Of a stretch of 64,000 nt of DNA, positions 19,604-30,804 are shown piece by piece. Numbering within the stretch: the first letter of the stretch is position 1; each line of letters opens with the position of its first letter. The translations under genes and the position numbers were made by a program. Source of the DNA: Branchipolynoe longqiensis (taxonomy: Eukaryota; Annelida; Polychaeta; Phyllodocida; Polynoidae); NCBI GenBank assembly GCA_030323885.1, contig CM059193.1:79587078-79651077 (forward strand), read 5' to 3'. The notes beneath the pieces were generated by a model. It was given only the letters and a program-made list of their open reading frames with translations, was not told where the DNA came from and searched no databases.

Positions 19604-19867
19604 TGGCCGGTGCACACCTACCGTTTACGATTCGCGCACTAAAACTCGCGACTCGACCCGACCCGCTTAAAACTGAAAACGGGCCGATTCGTTTTTCGAA
19701 TCGCGAATCGCAATCGTAAACGGCCGCTTTTAGCACTAAAAAATTAGTTTTATGCGCGAATCGTAAACGGTAGGTGTCCTAGGGGGTCGCACACCTAGCG
19801 ATTTTTGGGCAGTTTTAGATCGTATACGGTAGGTGTGCGCGGAAAAACGGTAGGTGTGCACCGGCCA
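19604..19867. mobile_element. MITE-7 copy 1, complete, TA-flanked
   Basis: 264 bp with TGGCCGGTGCACACCTACCG at the left and its inverse at the right, bracketed by TA. CpG-rich interior with repeated 'cgtaaacggtaggtg' and 'cgaatcg' palindromes. A second copy is at 35978-36241. Confidence 0.85.
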
Positions 19868-19879
19868 TAAGCCTTCGGT

Positions 19880-20045
19880 TCTGTCAAGAACCTGTACCAC
19901 AAGGCAGTGGTTTACAACTCTGCAAGGCAGGGGCGTCAAACTCCCTGAGGTATTGCTGTACCTATGTATATATACCAACGCCCCGGTATCGAAATTAAAC
20001 CATACCCAATTATTATTCGGCAAAATAAAACATTTGACTGGGACG
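19880..20045. other. Nothing recognised
   Basis: Short unique-looking stretch without supported features. Confidence 0.4.
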
Positions 20046-20049
20046 AAGG

Positions 20050-20107
20050 GCGAGAGGAGGGGGGGGGGGAGGGGGAGGGGGAGGGGAGGGGTAGGGGAGG
20101 GGGAAGG
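20050..20107. repeat. G-rich polypurine run
   Basis: GGGGGAGGGGGAGGGG-type tract, able in principle to form a G-quadruplex. Confidence 0.9.
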
Positions 20108-20109
20108 AA

Positions 20110-20720
20110 ACCAAAGTTGCAAAGCAATTGCTGATGTCATTTGATTGCAGCTGTTTGGCACATGCGCTTGTTGATGGGTATTCTGTGAATGTCGCCATTA
20201 ACACACGCGCACGCACACACCCACGCACGCACACACACGCACCAGGCATTAGCTACTGCTGGGGCGGGCGGACTGAGGGTGCTGGTATGTAGGCAAGGTT
20301 GTGGATGAGTTGAGCTGCTCTGCTGAGTGACTCGTGACGCTCAGAGGCACTAAGTATGTTCCCTGGCATTAGTCAACTCCCCGTGTAAAACCTAGCCTCC
20401 CCCCCCCCCCCGACACCCACCCCACCAACTCCGCGGAACTTGATGGGTAGGTATCAGAAGAGTGATATCCGATTCAGCTACTAGTACTACTGCCTGGATG
20501 TGGTGGGTTTTGTTGGGTTGTTTTTTTGTTTCTTTTTTTATGTGAGGGTTTTTTGAAGGGAGGAGAACCAAGAAAGGAAGGAGGATGAGGAGGATGAGGA
20601 GGATGAGGAGGAGGATGAGGAGGAGAAGGAGGAGGAGGAGGAGGGGGGTAAGAGTTGTGTGTATTTGTGGGTTTTCTTTTTTGGGGGGTGGGGGGGAGGG
20701 CTTCGGGGGAGGGAGTTCTG
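20110..20720. other. Low-complexity mosaic without a gene
   Basis: Contains an ACGC/ACAC run (20198-20240), a C run (20399-20411), a GAGGAT/GAGGAG run (20577-20645) and a G-rich run (20682-20712). A 21-bp stretch at 20365-20385 is identical to the filler at 16789-16809. Confidence 0.6.
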
Positions 20721-20722
20721 TT

Positions 20723-21070
20723 TAAAGTTGCATAGTCGGATGGTTTTAAGTTCCTGTCATTATCTTAGATAAATGTATTATGTTGGTCGTTATAATCTAC
20801 CTTACTTTAGTCTGAAGTAACTTTTATTTTAAATAGCTAACTTTTTAGATATTTAAAGTGCAAATAGGAGAAATTAATTTTGGCAAGCACGCCAAAACTC
20901 AGACACCATAGGCTCCTACAGTACATGGTTCTAATAAATTCAGTAGTCCCTTCCATGTGGCAACAAATGTTCAATAAGTGCACCAGTATATAAGTTAAAT
21001 ATGCACACTGAAATGGAGGTAATTGTTTCGATTTTGACTTTTTTGTTTTCAGCGGACTATGCGGCTTTAA
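20723..21070 (+). mobile_element. MITE-1 copy, complete
   Basis: Starts AAAGTTGCATAGTCGGATGG and ends with the inverted TIR (gcggactatgcggcttta). About 348 bp. Confidence 0.85.
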
Positions 21071-21159
21071 AATAATGATGATCTTTGTTTATTTAGACGT
21101 TTTGTTTTATTTGTTTAAACTAAGAGCATTTACTGAGGCTTGTGTTACTTAGGGGTGAC

Positions 21160-21514
21160 TTAAAGCGGCATTGTCCGATGAAAACATAACATTTTCAAAA
21201 GTAAAGCACTTATCTAAATTTGTTTCTACATATCTAACTTAGATACTGGTGCACATATTAAACATTTGTCACTGCACAGAAGGGAATACTGAGGTAATTG
21301 AATAGAACCGGTTACTGCAGAGGCTATCGTGTCAGAGTTCTGGCAAGCTTGCCAAAACTAATTGTGCATGGCTGCACTTCAAATATCTTTATAAAGTTAG
21401 GCATTTAAATTAAAAGTTACTTCAAACTAAAGTAAGGTACATTATACCGATCAGCCTAATGTATTTATCTCAGATAATGTCAGAAACTCAAAACCATCGG
21501 ACAATGCAACTTTA
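21160..21514 (-). mobile_element. MITE-1 copy, complete, opposite orientation to its neighbour
   Basis: Begins AAAGCGGCATTGTCCGATGA and ends 'ccatcggacaatgcaacttta'. Lies 90 bp from the previous copy in inverted orientation, so the pair could form a large hairpin. Confidence 0.85.
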
Positions 21515-21636
21515 ATGCCGATTCGGACTTTAATTCAGAACGCCAACCGGCAGTTCGCCGATCTCAATTATGATAAGTCCGCCAAGTCAGGGCCTCAAAA
21601 AACAGCGCAGTAATTACACCCACTCCCATACATGTA

Positions 21637-22045
21637 CGGTGTGTGTGTGTGTATGTGAGTGTGTGTGTATCTGTATGTGTGTATGTGAGAGTGAGTGTCA
21701 GTGTGTGTATGTATCTGTATATGTGTGTATGTGTGAGTGTGTGTGTATGTATGGGTTATATGTGCGTGTGTATGTATGGGTTATGTGTGTGTATGTATGG
21801 GTATATGTGTGTGTATGTATGGGTATATGTGTGAGTATGTATGTATGTATGTATGTATGTATGTATGTATGTATGTATGTATGTATGTATGTATGTATGT
21901 ATGTATGTATGTATGTATGTATGTATGTGTGTGTGTATGTATGTATGTATGTATGTGTATGTGTGAGTGTGTGTGTGCGAGTGTGTGTGTATTCGTGTGT
22001 GTATGTGTGTATGTATGTGTATGTGTGAGTATGTCTGTCTGTATT
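21637..22045. repeat. GT and ATGT microsatellite
   Basis: Mixed (GT)n, 'gtatgtatgggttatat' blocks and a pure (ATGT)n core at about 21833-21926. All frames across it are artefacts. Confidence 0.95.
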
Positions 22046-22049
22046 CGTG

Positions 22050-22400
22050 TGGTTTATATACCTATGCCGCATGTGGGTGTAAATTCGGATAAGGACACTG
22101 TTATATAGCTCGTCTGATATCTGAATTGGGCCATCTTCGATACATACATGAATTACACCCTGTTGGATTTATGTGACAAATTCAGGTATTACACTGCCAC
22201 ACACCATTTGAAAATTCGTCTCGAGGATTAAATCTTTTTTTATATTAATTTATTTTTAAATCAGGAAAACGCAGTCAAGCGATCATGAACTGTAATTGCT
22301 CGACAGTGACATCGCATTACCACAGCCAGATCGGTGGTTCGTGAAATAGTCGACATTTGGAGATGATTCGGCAAGAAGGCTTATCGAGATTACAATATAC
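22050..22400. other. Nothing recognised
   Basis: About 350 bp without a supported gene or repeat. Confidence 0.4.
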
Positions 22401-22413
22401 TATATACCATATA

Positions 22414-22510
22414 CAGTGAAGCCCCGTTATAACGCGATCGTTGGGGTCCATAACATATCATCGTGAAGAAGGCGGGGCCGCGATAAATAGGGGTTCAATT
22501 GACTGAATTA
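22414..22510 (+). mobile_element. MITE-3 fragment
   Basis: Starts with CAGTGAAGCCCCGTTATAAC as at 31094, keeps 'ttggggtcca', and breaks off just before the MITE-2 at 22524. Confidence 0.75.
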
Positions 22511-22523
22511 CCTTTGTTATATA

Positions 22524-22697
22524 CAGTAAAACCTCTATAAATCGACAGACCATGGGACTTTAAGTTATCCATTTAGGGAGGTGGTCGGTTTAGGGAGCTA
22601 GAATATTCTTTCAATGGTATTATTGGGACCTAAATAAAGCGATCGATATAGGGGAGTGGTCGATCTGTGGAGTTGGTCAGTTAGAGAGGTTTTATTG
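22524..22697 (+). mobile_element. MITE-2 copy, complete
   Basis: CAGTAAAACCTCTATAAATC start, 'aataaagcgatcgatataggggag' interior and an 'agagaggttttattg' end. TA-flanked. Confidence 0.8.
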
Positions 22698-22819
22698 TAT
22701 ATTGAGCAACTGCACCCCCCCCCCCCCACCAATAGCCGATGTTTACTTTTTGGCTGGGAGCGGGGGTCGTTAAACAAACAAAATGTGTCACAATTATAGA
22801 CCTTTTTCATGGAGCATGC

Positions 22820-23290
22820 GAGATGATCAGCTATCCACATTAGTTCTTGACATTGCCATCACACTGCTGGTTGATGTTTGAAATCCTCTATAAGACATTT
22901 TCTACGGAGCATGTTGCACAGTGAGCTGCTACCAACAATACTGTTTCTTCCATTAGAACCATAAGACAGAAGTTTGTTTTATTTAACGCCTCGAGAGCAC
23001 AGAACCAGAAGACAGGTTGGTGGTGAAATTCCTCTATAAAACCCTTTCCAGAGACCTAGCTGCACATTGAGCTTCTATCCACAATACAGTTCCTTCCATT
23101 TCCATCAGAAGACAGGTTGGTGGTGAAATTCCTCTATAAAACCCTTTCCAGAGATCAGAAGGGAGGTTGATGGTGGAAATCCTCTATAAGCCCATGTCCA
23201 CAGAGCATACTGCACAGTGAGCTCCTACCCACAGCATTAATTCTGTCACGGCCAGCAAATGGTGGCGGGCTGGTGGTGGAAATCTTCTAT
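22820..23290. repeat. About 100-bp tandem repeat, 4-5 diverged units
   Basis: Units share 'ttggtggtgaaattcctctataa', 'ccagagac/ccacagagca' and 'ccacaatacagttccttcc'. Units near 23010 and 23105 are almost identical, so one duplication is recent. A short SINE-B tail fragment ('agtttgttttatttaacgcc', 22972-23003) interrupts one unit. Confidence 0.75.
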
Positions 23291-23321
23291 TGGGAATTTT
23301 CAAATGCGTGTATTTAGTGAA

Positions 23322-24988
23322 TATTCCTTCATTACTGGTGTCGATGAAAACGACTCTGAACACAGGGTATTTTTAATGGGCTCGCGCTTCCTTGCACTAA
23401 CTACATCATAGAAAGTCATGGATGGTAGCAGAAGAAGCGCAATGACCTCAGCTTTCTATCCATATATAGTTTGCCATAGGTGAAAAAGGTCAATCAGGTC
23501 AAATTCTGCAATTTAAATTATTTTCAAAGTTAAAAACCCATTTACTGAACTAACAAATATTTAAAACCTAATAAGAGTTGGTGTGGATAGATAGGCAATT
23601 TGATTCCCTTTCAAATGATACCAATCTCACTATAGTGCTAGTTAGTGTAAGGAGCCGTGGACAGAATATTGACACCAACTTGTTTGGATATTTTCTGACC
23701 ACACTCGTTTCAAAATGGTAACACCCATGTAGAAACATGTATATGACATTGAAGTCTATTGAGATATATTACAGAATATATATTCTAATATTGGGCCAAA
23801 TCTGGGGAGGATCCAACCATTGCTCTAGTCACAGTGAATATCTGGAGATTTACTTAAATCAATATCTTTAGTTTCAGACACTTTTAAATTTTATTTGCAA
23901 TCAAAATGTAGCTTTTGATATTTTTAGCAAAATTATTGTTATAGCCAATATGTATCATTTCTATATTATGTATGTGCACAATTTGAAGAAGATACACCTA
24001 TTGGATGAGCCACAGTGAGTGTTCAAAGCTTGATGAACAAACTTTTACTCTTTTATTTTGTACACTTTTCTTTTATATGTGCAATCAAAATGCACTTTTT
24101 GGATTTCTAGACAGAATATTAATACCATTATGTGTATTACTTCCAGATGATGTGCACTGTCAATTTATATGAAGTTTATCCAATTGGTTAAGCTACAATG
24201 AACATTTAAATATTCATCAAATTGATATATTTGGTTTTCCGACAATTTGTCTATATATATATGTTCAATCGAAATTCAATACTTTCCATATCTTTGGATA
24301 TAATATGGATAAAAATAATATCTATTAGTCTTAGAGAATGGTTATTGTAATACTGTGCCAAATATGAGGAAGATTCAAAAGATTGTTTTGCTGCAATGAG
24401 CTTTTAAACATTGGAATGTTGAAAATAATTCACTTACAGATGCTGTTTACATGCAAACAATTACACTTTTTGACATTTTAGGATGCAAATATTGTTTGAT
24501 TCTCTGGAGATAGAGGTCTGAAAAAAAAATAGGGTGTTACATTGTTATGAATAGGTGAACTATTTAGCATGTATTCAGTCTCATTGCGGTTTTCGAAGAA
24601 AATACCATGCTTTGAAAATGGCTAATCAGAATGATTAAAAAAAAAATGAATTGCACCCTTTGACATTGTTATATTAAAAATCTGTTTGACTAATTGATTT
24701 AGGAATTGACAATTTAAATTCCGTTATATATGTATAATGGAAATTCTTTAGCAGAACGCCCCTCACATCCTTCCACTTTTTATTATATTTGGTCAAAGTT
24801 CCCCTTTTAATTCACAATTAATACATATTTATATATTTAATCTTACAAAATTATTATTTCAAGAACAATAATATATATAGGCTAACTATTTTTGGATTTG
24901 GGCTTGTGAATTCAACGTCTACAGGAAGGATTAAAAATATTGCATCCTATGCATATTTTTTAATTTCGCTGCCGGTACCTAGTATTAT
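23322..24988 (+). repeat. Left arm of a 5.8-kb inverted repeat
   Basis: About 1.67 kb of AT-rich sequence whose reverse complement forms 27117-29108. Landmarks in both arms are 'gtgctagttagtg', 'agaatattgacacc', 'tgcaatcaaaatgcactttttg', 'ggatttgggcttgt' and 'ggtacctagta'. No coding frame is conserved between the arms. Confidence 0.85.
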
Positions 24989-25290
24989 CATATCTATTTG
25001 TCTTGCCGACTGCCCCGGATGTATAGGAACTCATGAATATTCATGTATGCCAATGTGTGACGTCATTCGCTAAAAGCCCTAGTAGACATAGCATCTGGGG
25101 CGGGTTTCAATAACAGTTTCACGTGAGTGGTGGCCTGCCTGCACAACTGCCACATCTTGGAGGAGACGCAGGGGTCCGCACGCCCCAGCACCCTGACTGA
25201 CATCTGGAGTCACGTGATTATTCCATAGCGCTTCACCAGCCAATCAGCGCACCGCCATGACGTCCGCGCTGGTTACTGGTGAGAGGCCGA
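24989..25290. promoter_or_regulatory. Promoter-like motif cluster in the inverted-repeat spacer
   Basis: Within about 220 bp lie CCAAT (25050), a perfect CRE TGACGTCA (25058-25065), a GC box GGGGCGGG (25097-25104), two CACGTG E-boxes (25120-25125 and 25211-25216), a second CCAAT (25240-25244) and TGACGTCC (25258-25265). The stretch is GC-richer than its AT-rich surroundings. No coding exon follows that I can recognise. The motifs could be chance or the remnant of a mobile-element promoter. Confidence 0.3.
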
Positions 25291-25432
25291 TACATACGAT
25301 GGAACAGACAAGGATGGTTGGTGGGTTTTTTGGTGGGTTTTGTTTGTTTGTTACATTCCTTGATTAAACGGGAAATTCTCATTCCACTGTTCCTTGCTGT
25401 ATCCTAGTAATTTCAAGTATCAGACACCGGGT

Positions 25433-25690
25433 GTGGTGGCCGAATCGGTAGAGCTCACGTCTCGCATGCGGGAGATCAGTTCTCGTTTGAGTCAAATCAA
25501 TGACTTATAAAACTGTAACGCGTCGCTTCCTAGCCTGGTGCTCAGCATTAATAGGATAGGGCAAGGACTGGCTAGCTCAGTGTCAGCGGCCTAATTTCCC
25601 AGTGGGGAAGCACTATAAAGTCACCATGAGTGCACACTGTCACAAGTCGGTACCCATCCTGATATGACCTTAGATGTTGCTAGGACATAG
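25433..25690 (+). repeat. SINE-A copy with internal deletion
   Basis: Well-kept tRNA-like head (box A 'tggccgaatcggtagagctc') and 3' end. About 50 bp is missing between 'gctcagtgtcag' and 'cggcctaatttcc'. Confidence 0.9.
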
Positions 25691-25699
25691 GACCAATCA

Positions 25700-25830
25700 C
25701 GGATCAGACTATGTAGCGACAAGTATACATTTTTTAAAGTCATTGCTTTGAGTTTGACTCACCCAGTGTTCGAATCCCACGACTTACCAGACTGGATGCA
25801 GGTGCTCACCTCATTTGGGCATCCCGTCTA
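25700..25830 (-). repeat. SINE-A head fragment
   Basis: Minus-strand linker and tRNA-like head ('gtgttcgaatccca', 'tttgggcatcccgtc' on the plus strand), without the body. Confidence 0.75.
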
Positions 25831-25849
25831 ATTGACCTTTAACTGATGT

Positions 25850-26080
25850 TGCTTCACGTCTTAGCAACTTCTAATGTCACATCATGACAGATATCGACAA
25901 GTTGGTTGTTGGAGGTTTACGTCCTTGCAACATCTAAGGTCATATCAGGACTAGTACCGGCTTCTGACAATCCACACTCATGGCAACTTTAAAGTGCTGC
26001 CCCACTGGGAGACCAGGTCGCCAGCACCAAGTGACAGTGCACGTTCATGGTGACTATAGTGCTGCCCCACTGGAATAACG
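25850..26080 (-). repeat. SINE-A 3' part with internal duplications
   Basis: The 'acgtcctagcaacatctaa' block occurs twice (25855 and 25918), and the 'tggcgactttatagtgctgccccactgg' block occurs twice (25980 and 26046). This is a composite of two partial minus-strand copies. Confidence 0.75.
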
Positions 26081-26437
26081 TTCGATCGAAACCACCATCC
26101 GATATCCCCCGTATGTATGATGTATGTATGCATGTATGCAGGGGTAAACGGGGCCTAATGAAGTCTGGCCGGGGGACGCTCAGATGGGTGGTAAATGATG
26201 AGGTTGCTAAATAAAAAGGCACAGGTTGGGTCCGGGTGTGTGTGTGGGTGTGTTTGTGTATATGGGGGGGGGGGGGAGGTCAGACTTAACCCGTTAGCCA
26301 GTGCGTGGAGGGTAGAAAGATACACATTTAGATCAAAGAAAGATACACATTTAGATCATCGGTGCAATTTTGACCACAGTACCTTTTCTTTAGTCGCACA
26401 AGCAAATACCAATACAAACCAGAAGTGCTATCGTCGA

Positions 26438-26563
26438 ATGTGTGTGTGTGTGTGTGTATGTGTATGTATGTATGTATGTGTATGTATGTATGTATGTATG
26501 TATGTATGTATGTATGTATGTATGTATGTATGTATGTATGTATGCATGCATGCATGCATGCAT

Positions 26564-26594
<31 letters not shown>

Positions 26595-26706
26595 CGTACG
26601 TACGTATGTATGTATGTATGTATGTATGTGTGTATGTATGTATGTATGTATGTATGTATGTATGTATGTATGTATGTATGTATGTATGTATGTATGTATG
26701 TATGTA
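26438..26706. repeat. Tetranucleotide array with ordered unit changes
   Basis: Reads (GT)n, (ATGT)n, (GCAT)n, (GCAC)n, (GTAC)n and back to (ATGT)n in contiguous blocks. Frames of up to 177 codons are artefacts. Confidence 0.95.
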
Positions 26707-26832
26707 TACAACTTATTTGCAGAACTAGTTTCCGGTGACATGACGACAAGAGCACTTGCGGTGTGCACTGGTTTCCTGTCAAGTGCAGACCGATAGAATG
26801 CGGGCCAACTGTCCATTCTTCATACAATTTAC

Positions 26833-27060
26833 AAAGCTGCATACCGCGATGAAAACATCAAAGTAAAACAAGATAACCTAGATTTTATCCTACACATCCA
26901 CCTTCGAATCTACAAGTTAGATACTGACGCAATAATACACTAATTGCAGTGTGGTCCTGTACTAAGCTACACTCAAAAACGGGTAAAAAGTCTAAATTGA
27001 TTTGGCATCTTTTCACTTCAAATATATTTAAAGTTACCCTTTTCAAATAAAAATTACTCC
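26833..27060 (-). mobile_element. Diverged MITE-1 copy, one end missing
   Basis: 'aaagctgcataccgcgatgaaaacatc' gives a recognisable end, followed by family blocks ('tctacaagttagatactg'). The other end is lost at the start of the inverted-repeat arm. Confidence 0.6.
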
Positions 27061-27116
27061 TTCAAATATTAAACATGATACACTGACCCCTAATTAATAA
27101 AGCTATGCACATCTTA

Positions 27117-29108
27117 CTAGGTACTGGTATCAAAATTTAAAAATAGGCATATGGTTCAATATATATATTCTTTCCTGTAGACATTACAACTACAAGCCCA
27201 AATCCAAAAACAGTTAGGCTATATAGATTATTGTTTTTGAGATAATCATTTTTTAATATAAAATGTATTAATTTTGAATTAAAAGTGGAACTTTGACCAA
27301 ATATAATATACAGTGGAAGCATGTGAGGGAAGTTCTGCTAATCAATTTCCATTGTACACATATAGAGGAATTTAAAATGCCAATTGTTAAATCAATTAGT
27401 GAAGCAAATTTTTAATGAGACAATGTCAAAAAGTGCAATTCATAACGAAAAAAATCGTTAGGATTTGGCCAAATAGCCATTTTCAAAACATGGTATTTTC
27501 TTCCAGAACTGCAACAAGACTGAATAAATACTAAATAGTTCAAATATTCATAACAGTGTAATAGCCTATTCTTTTTCCAGACCTCTATGTCCAGAGAATC
27601 AACAGATATTTGCATCCTAAAATGTGAAAAAGTGTAATAGTTTGCATGTAAACAGCATTTGTATGTGAAATATTTCAAATTTTCAATCTTTGAAAGCTCA
27701 TTGCAGCTAAACAATCATCTGTGTCTTCCTCAAATGTGGCACACTATGAGAATAACCATTCACTGAGACTAATAGATATTATTTATATCAATATTATATC
27801 CAGAAATATGGAAAATATTGAATTCTGATTGAACATATAAAAACAAATTGTCGGAAAACCAAATATATCAATTTGATGAATATTTAAATGTTCATTGTGG
27901 CTTAACCAATAGTTGTATCTTCCTATAAATTGACCGTGCACACCAGCTGGAAGTAATACACATTATTCTATTAATATTCTATCTCGAAATACAAAAAGTG
28001 CATTTTGATTGCACATTCTAAAGAAAGTGTAGTAGTCTGAACATGAGCTCTACTATCACGCGGTAGCAGCGGAGACTACGACGCCATCAGCGCAGTACCA
28101 TTACACTGCGCTAGGTGGCGGCACGGGTCATCACCGGTCAGACCCTAGCTGGGCTGACCTCTACTGCGTGTGGTTGACCCACCCCCCCCACACACACCTA
28201 TAGAGTCGATGTGGGATCTGGCGAGTCAGGGGGCGGGTCAGACAACTACTGACGCCGTGAAGAGCAGATGGTTCAATAAACCAAGGGTGAAGCGTACACT
28301 TGATTGAATCTTGGTGTTCTTCCGTGTGAGCGAGAGAGTCGGAGGGCCGTGGGCCATTACAAAAGTGTACAAAATCAAAAATATAAATTTGTTCATCAAG
28401 ATTTGAACACTGACTGGCTCATCCAATAGTTGGATCTTCTTCAAATTTTACACACATAGCGAATGGAACTCATGCATAGTAGCTATAACAATAATTTAAC
28501 TAAAAACATCAAAACCTGCGTTTTGATTGAAAATAAAAAATGTAAAGCATCGGAGACCGAAAATATTGATTTAAATAAATCCTTAAATATTCACTGTATG
28601 TAAATCAATGGTTGGATTTCCCCAAATTTGGCACGATATTAGATTGTATATTATGTGATATATGCCAATAGATATCAATGTCATATACATGTTTCTTCAT
28701 GGATGCGACCATAGTGAAACTATTGTGGACCACAAAGACCCAAAGAGGTTGGTGTCAATATTCTGTCTGCGGCTCCTTGCACTAACTAGCACTATAGTGA
28801 GATTGGTATCATTGGGAATGGGAGTCAAATTGTCTTAGATCTATCTATACAAAATCTTATTAGGTTTCTAATATTTTTTTAATTCAGTAGATGGCTTTAA
28901 ACATTCAAATTAATTTAAATTGTGTAATTCGCCCTGAATGACCTTCGTGACCTAGGGCAAACCATATATGGATAGAAAGCTGTGGTCATTGCGCTTCTCT
29001 TGGGACCATCCCTGACTTTCTACGATGTAGTGCAACGAAGCCAGAGCCAATTAAAAGTAGCCAGTTTTCGGGGTCGTTATCATTGACACCCGCGATGAAG
29101 GAATATTG
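27117..29108 (-). repeat. Right arm of the 5.8-kb inverted repeat
   Basis: Reverse complement of 23322-24988 over its whole length, after removing the solo LTR at 28028-28361. The arms have diverged by substitutions and small indels. Frames inside (for example 27412-27714 minus) are not conserved in the left arm. Confidence 0.85.
28028..28361 (+). mobile_element. Solo LTR, 334 bp, with 4-bp target duplication
   Basis: Begins TGTAGTAGTC and ends GGCCATTACA, with an AATAAA signal near 28277. AAAG flanks it at 28024-28027 and 28362-28365. The left arm supplies the empty site, where a single AAAG sits before 'tgtacaaaatc' in the reverse complement. GC-rich against an AT-rich host. It is unrelated by eye to the 157-bp LTR at 13886. 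Orientation follows the polyadenylation signal. Confidence 0.8.
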
Positions 29109-29109
29109 T

Positions 29110-30305
29110 CCTAATACTGTCATAATACAAATGGATTTTACATCAATAGAAACTTACTTTATATTCAATCCAACAACAGCATCAGATAGAACACATGTTG
29201 ATCTTTCAGGATAAGCAATTTCATCAAAATCAAATACATACAGAAATAGTTATGACCATGTGAATATTGATGAAAAAAGCACCATTCCTCAATTTTTCAT
29301 GTCGCTGCGGTACCTAATCTTACGGTATGTCCTGTGTAGGTTTCTGGACTAACGACACCGTAGTAACGCTCGAAACCAACCAAAGTGGGGTACGTACCTG
29401 CAAAGAGAAAGAAGACACAGATTAGATGCACGTCGGGAGGGCGTGGTTAAACATGCTAATTTAGTGTGTACTTGCGATTTTCTAACGGGTCATCCAAAGT
29501 TTTCAATATTTTCAAGGTAGTACAAAGAGTACTACTTTTCCAGACCCCCCCCCCCCCCACACCCGGTTCACCCCCCCCCCCGTTCTAATTTACAGTAGAA
29601 AGTAAACATTTGTTTTGATGTGTCACTGTGTGTCAGCTCCTTTTTCCCACTCTGCACAAAAGTTTATGGTTTCAGGCATATTTGACCCAAGCTCCCGAGT
29701 CGACAGACAGCCTTGTCTCTTAACACCTAACCAATATATGCATATATCACAGTTTCCGAGAATGGCCCACATATATATAACGGGCACAGATCATATATTT
29801 TGCTTCCTATTAAATGAGAAGGGTGACACGCCCTGAAATGTAGATAGGTTACCTTACAATGTGCAATATTAACAACATGACTAATCTAGTAGAGGCTCTG
29901 AAATGCTCAGATTATACAGCTTTAAAAATGGCCGCATTGCTGAGGATGCATTGTTATCAGCGCACATTGACTAAGCAGTCTGGAAGATGTCATTTACTCG
30001 AATACAAGTCGCACCCTGACTTTGGCATGGTTTTCTTTCAGTTTTCCATTAAACGCTCCAAATTGGACAATTCTCTATATATAAAGGACTAAAGCGTGGG
30101 AGTTGTCCCTAAATGCCAAGACCCCACGCCTCACATACACTCTCCTCCCCTCCCCACTACTATATGTATATATACCTCACTACCAACAATCCGCCTAACA
30201 AATTTACCCAAAATATTCTCATTCGTCACGTCAACAGAGCGGTGTGAAAACAATACAATAAAGTTTTTAAGATACAAGATTAATTATTTTTCTTTCAATA
30301 ATAAT
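29110..30305. other. Mostly unrecognised; C runs
   Basis: Holds 'tcgctgcggtacctaatctta' near 29303, like the inner ends of the inverted-repeat arms, and C runs at 29546-29558 and 29571-29581. The 29500-29540 sequence is similar to 31374-31425. No gene supported. Confidence 0.5.
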
Positions 30306-30309
30306 AATG

Positions 30310-30628
30310 TTTTGTGGTTTTACGAGCTAGCAAAATCTAAGGTCATATCAGGACAGGCACTGACTTATGACAGTGCACACTCATGGCGACTTTATAGACC
30401 TGTCCCAGTGGGAGACCAGGCCACTGGCACCATGACCTGATATCCCATACAGTCACATTATCCTGACCCTGTGCCAACCAGTCCTTGCCCAATCCTATTA
30501 ATGCCGACCACCAAGCTAGGTAGTATCAATTATATACGTCATTGGTTAGACTCAGCTGTGATTCGAACTCCCGACCATACGCACATGAAGCCTACGTCCT
30601 ATCGATTCGGCCACCCCATCCGGTCAAT
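30310..30628 (-). repeat. SINE-A copy, full length
   Basis: Complete minus-strand copy with a tRNA-like head at the right ('tcgattcggccaccccatccggtc'). A second short tail fragment ('ttttatgtcctaccaacatctaaag') follows at 30639-30668. Confidence 0.9.
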
Positions 30629-30670
30629 GATTATGATTGTTTTATGTCCTACCAACATCTAAAGTAATAT

Positions 30671-30800
30671 CAGTGTTCTGATATAATGCGATGATTCATT
30701 GGACCCAGAATTCCCTAATTCAAAAGTATTTCAATAAACTGAACCCCGACGTAGTGCATTTTATGGACCTCAACGATCGCATTATAACGGGATTTCACTG
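30671..30800 (-). mobile_element. MITE-3 copy, diverged
   Basis: Ends 'cattataacgggatttcACTG', the inverse of the CAGTG..CCCGTTATAA end. The opposite end is CAGTGTTCTGATATAATGCG. About 130 bp. Confidence 0.65.
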
Positions 30801-30804
30801 TATA

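Noticed and set aside
27412..27714. 100-codon minus-strand frame in the right arm of the inverted repeat
   Set aside because: The corresponding left-arm sequence does not keep the frame, which argues against coding function.
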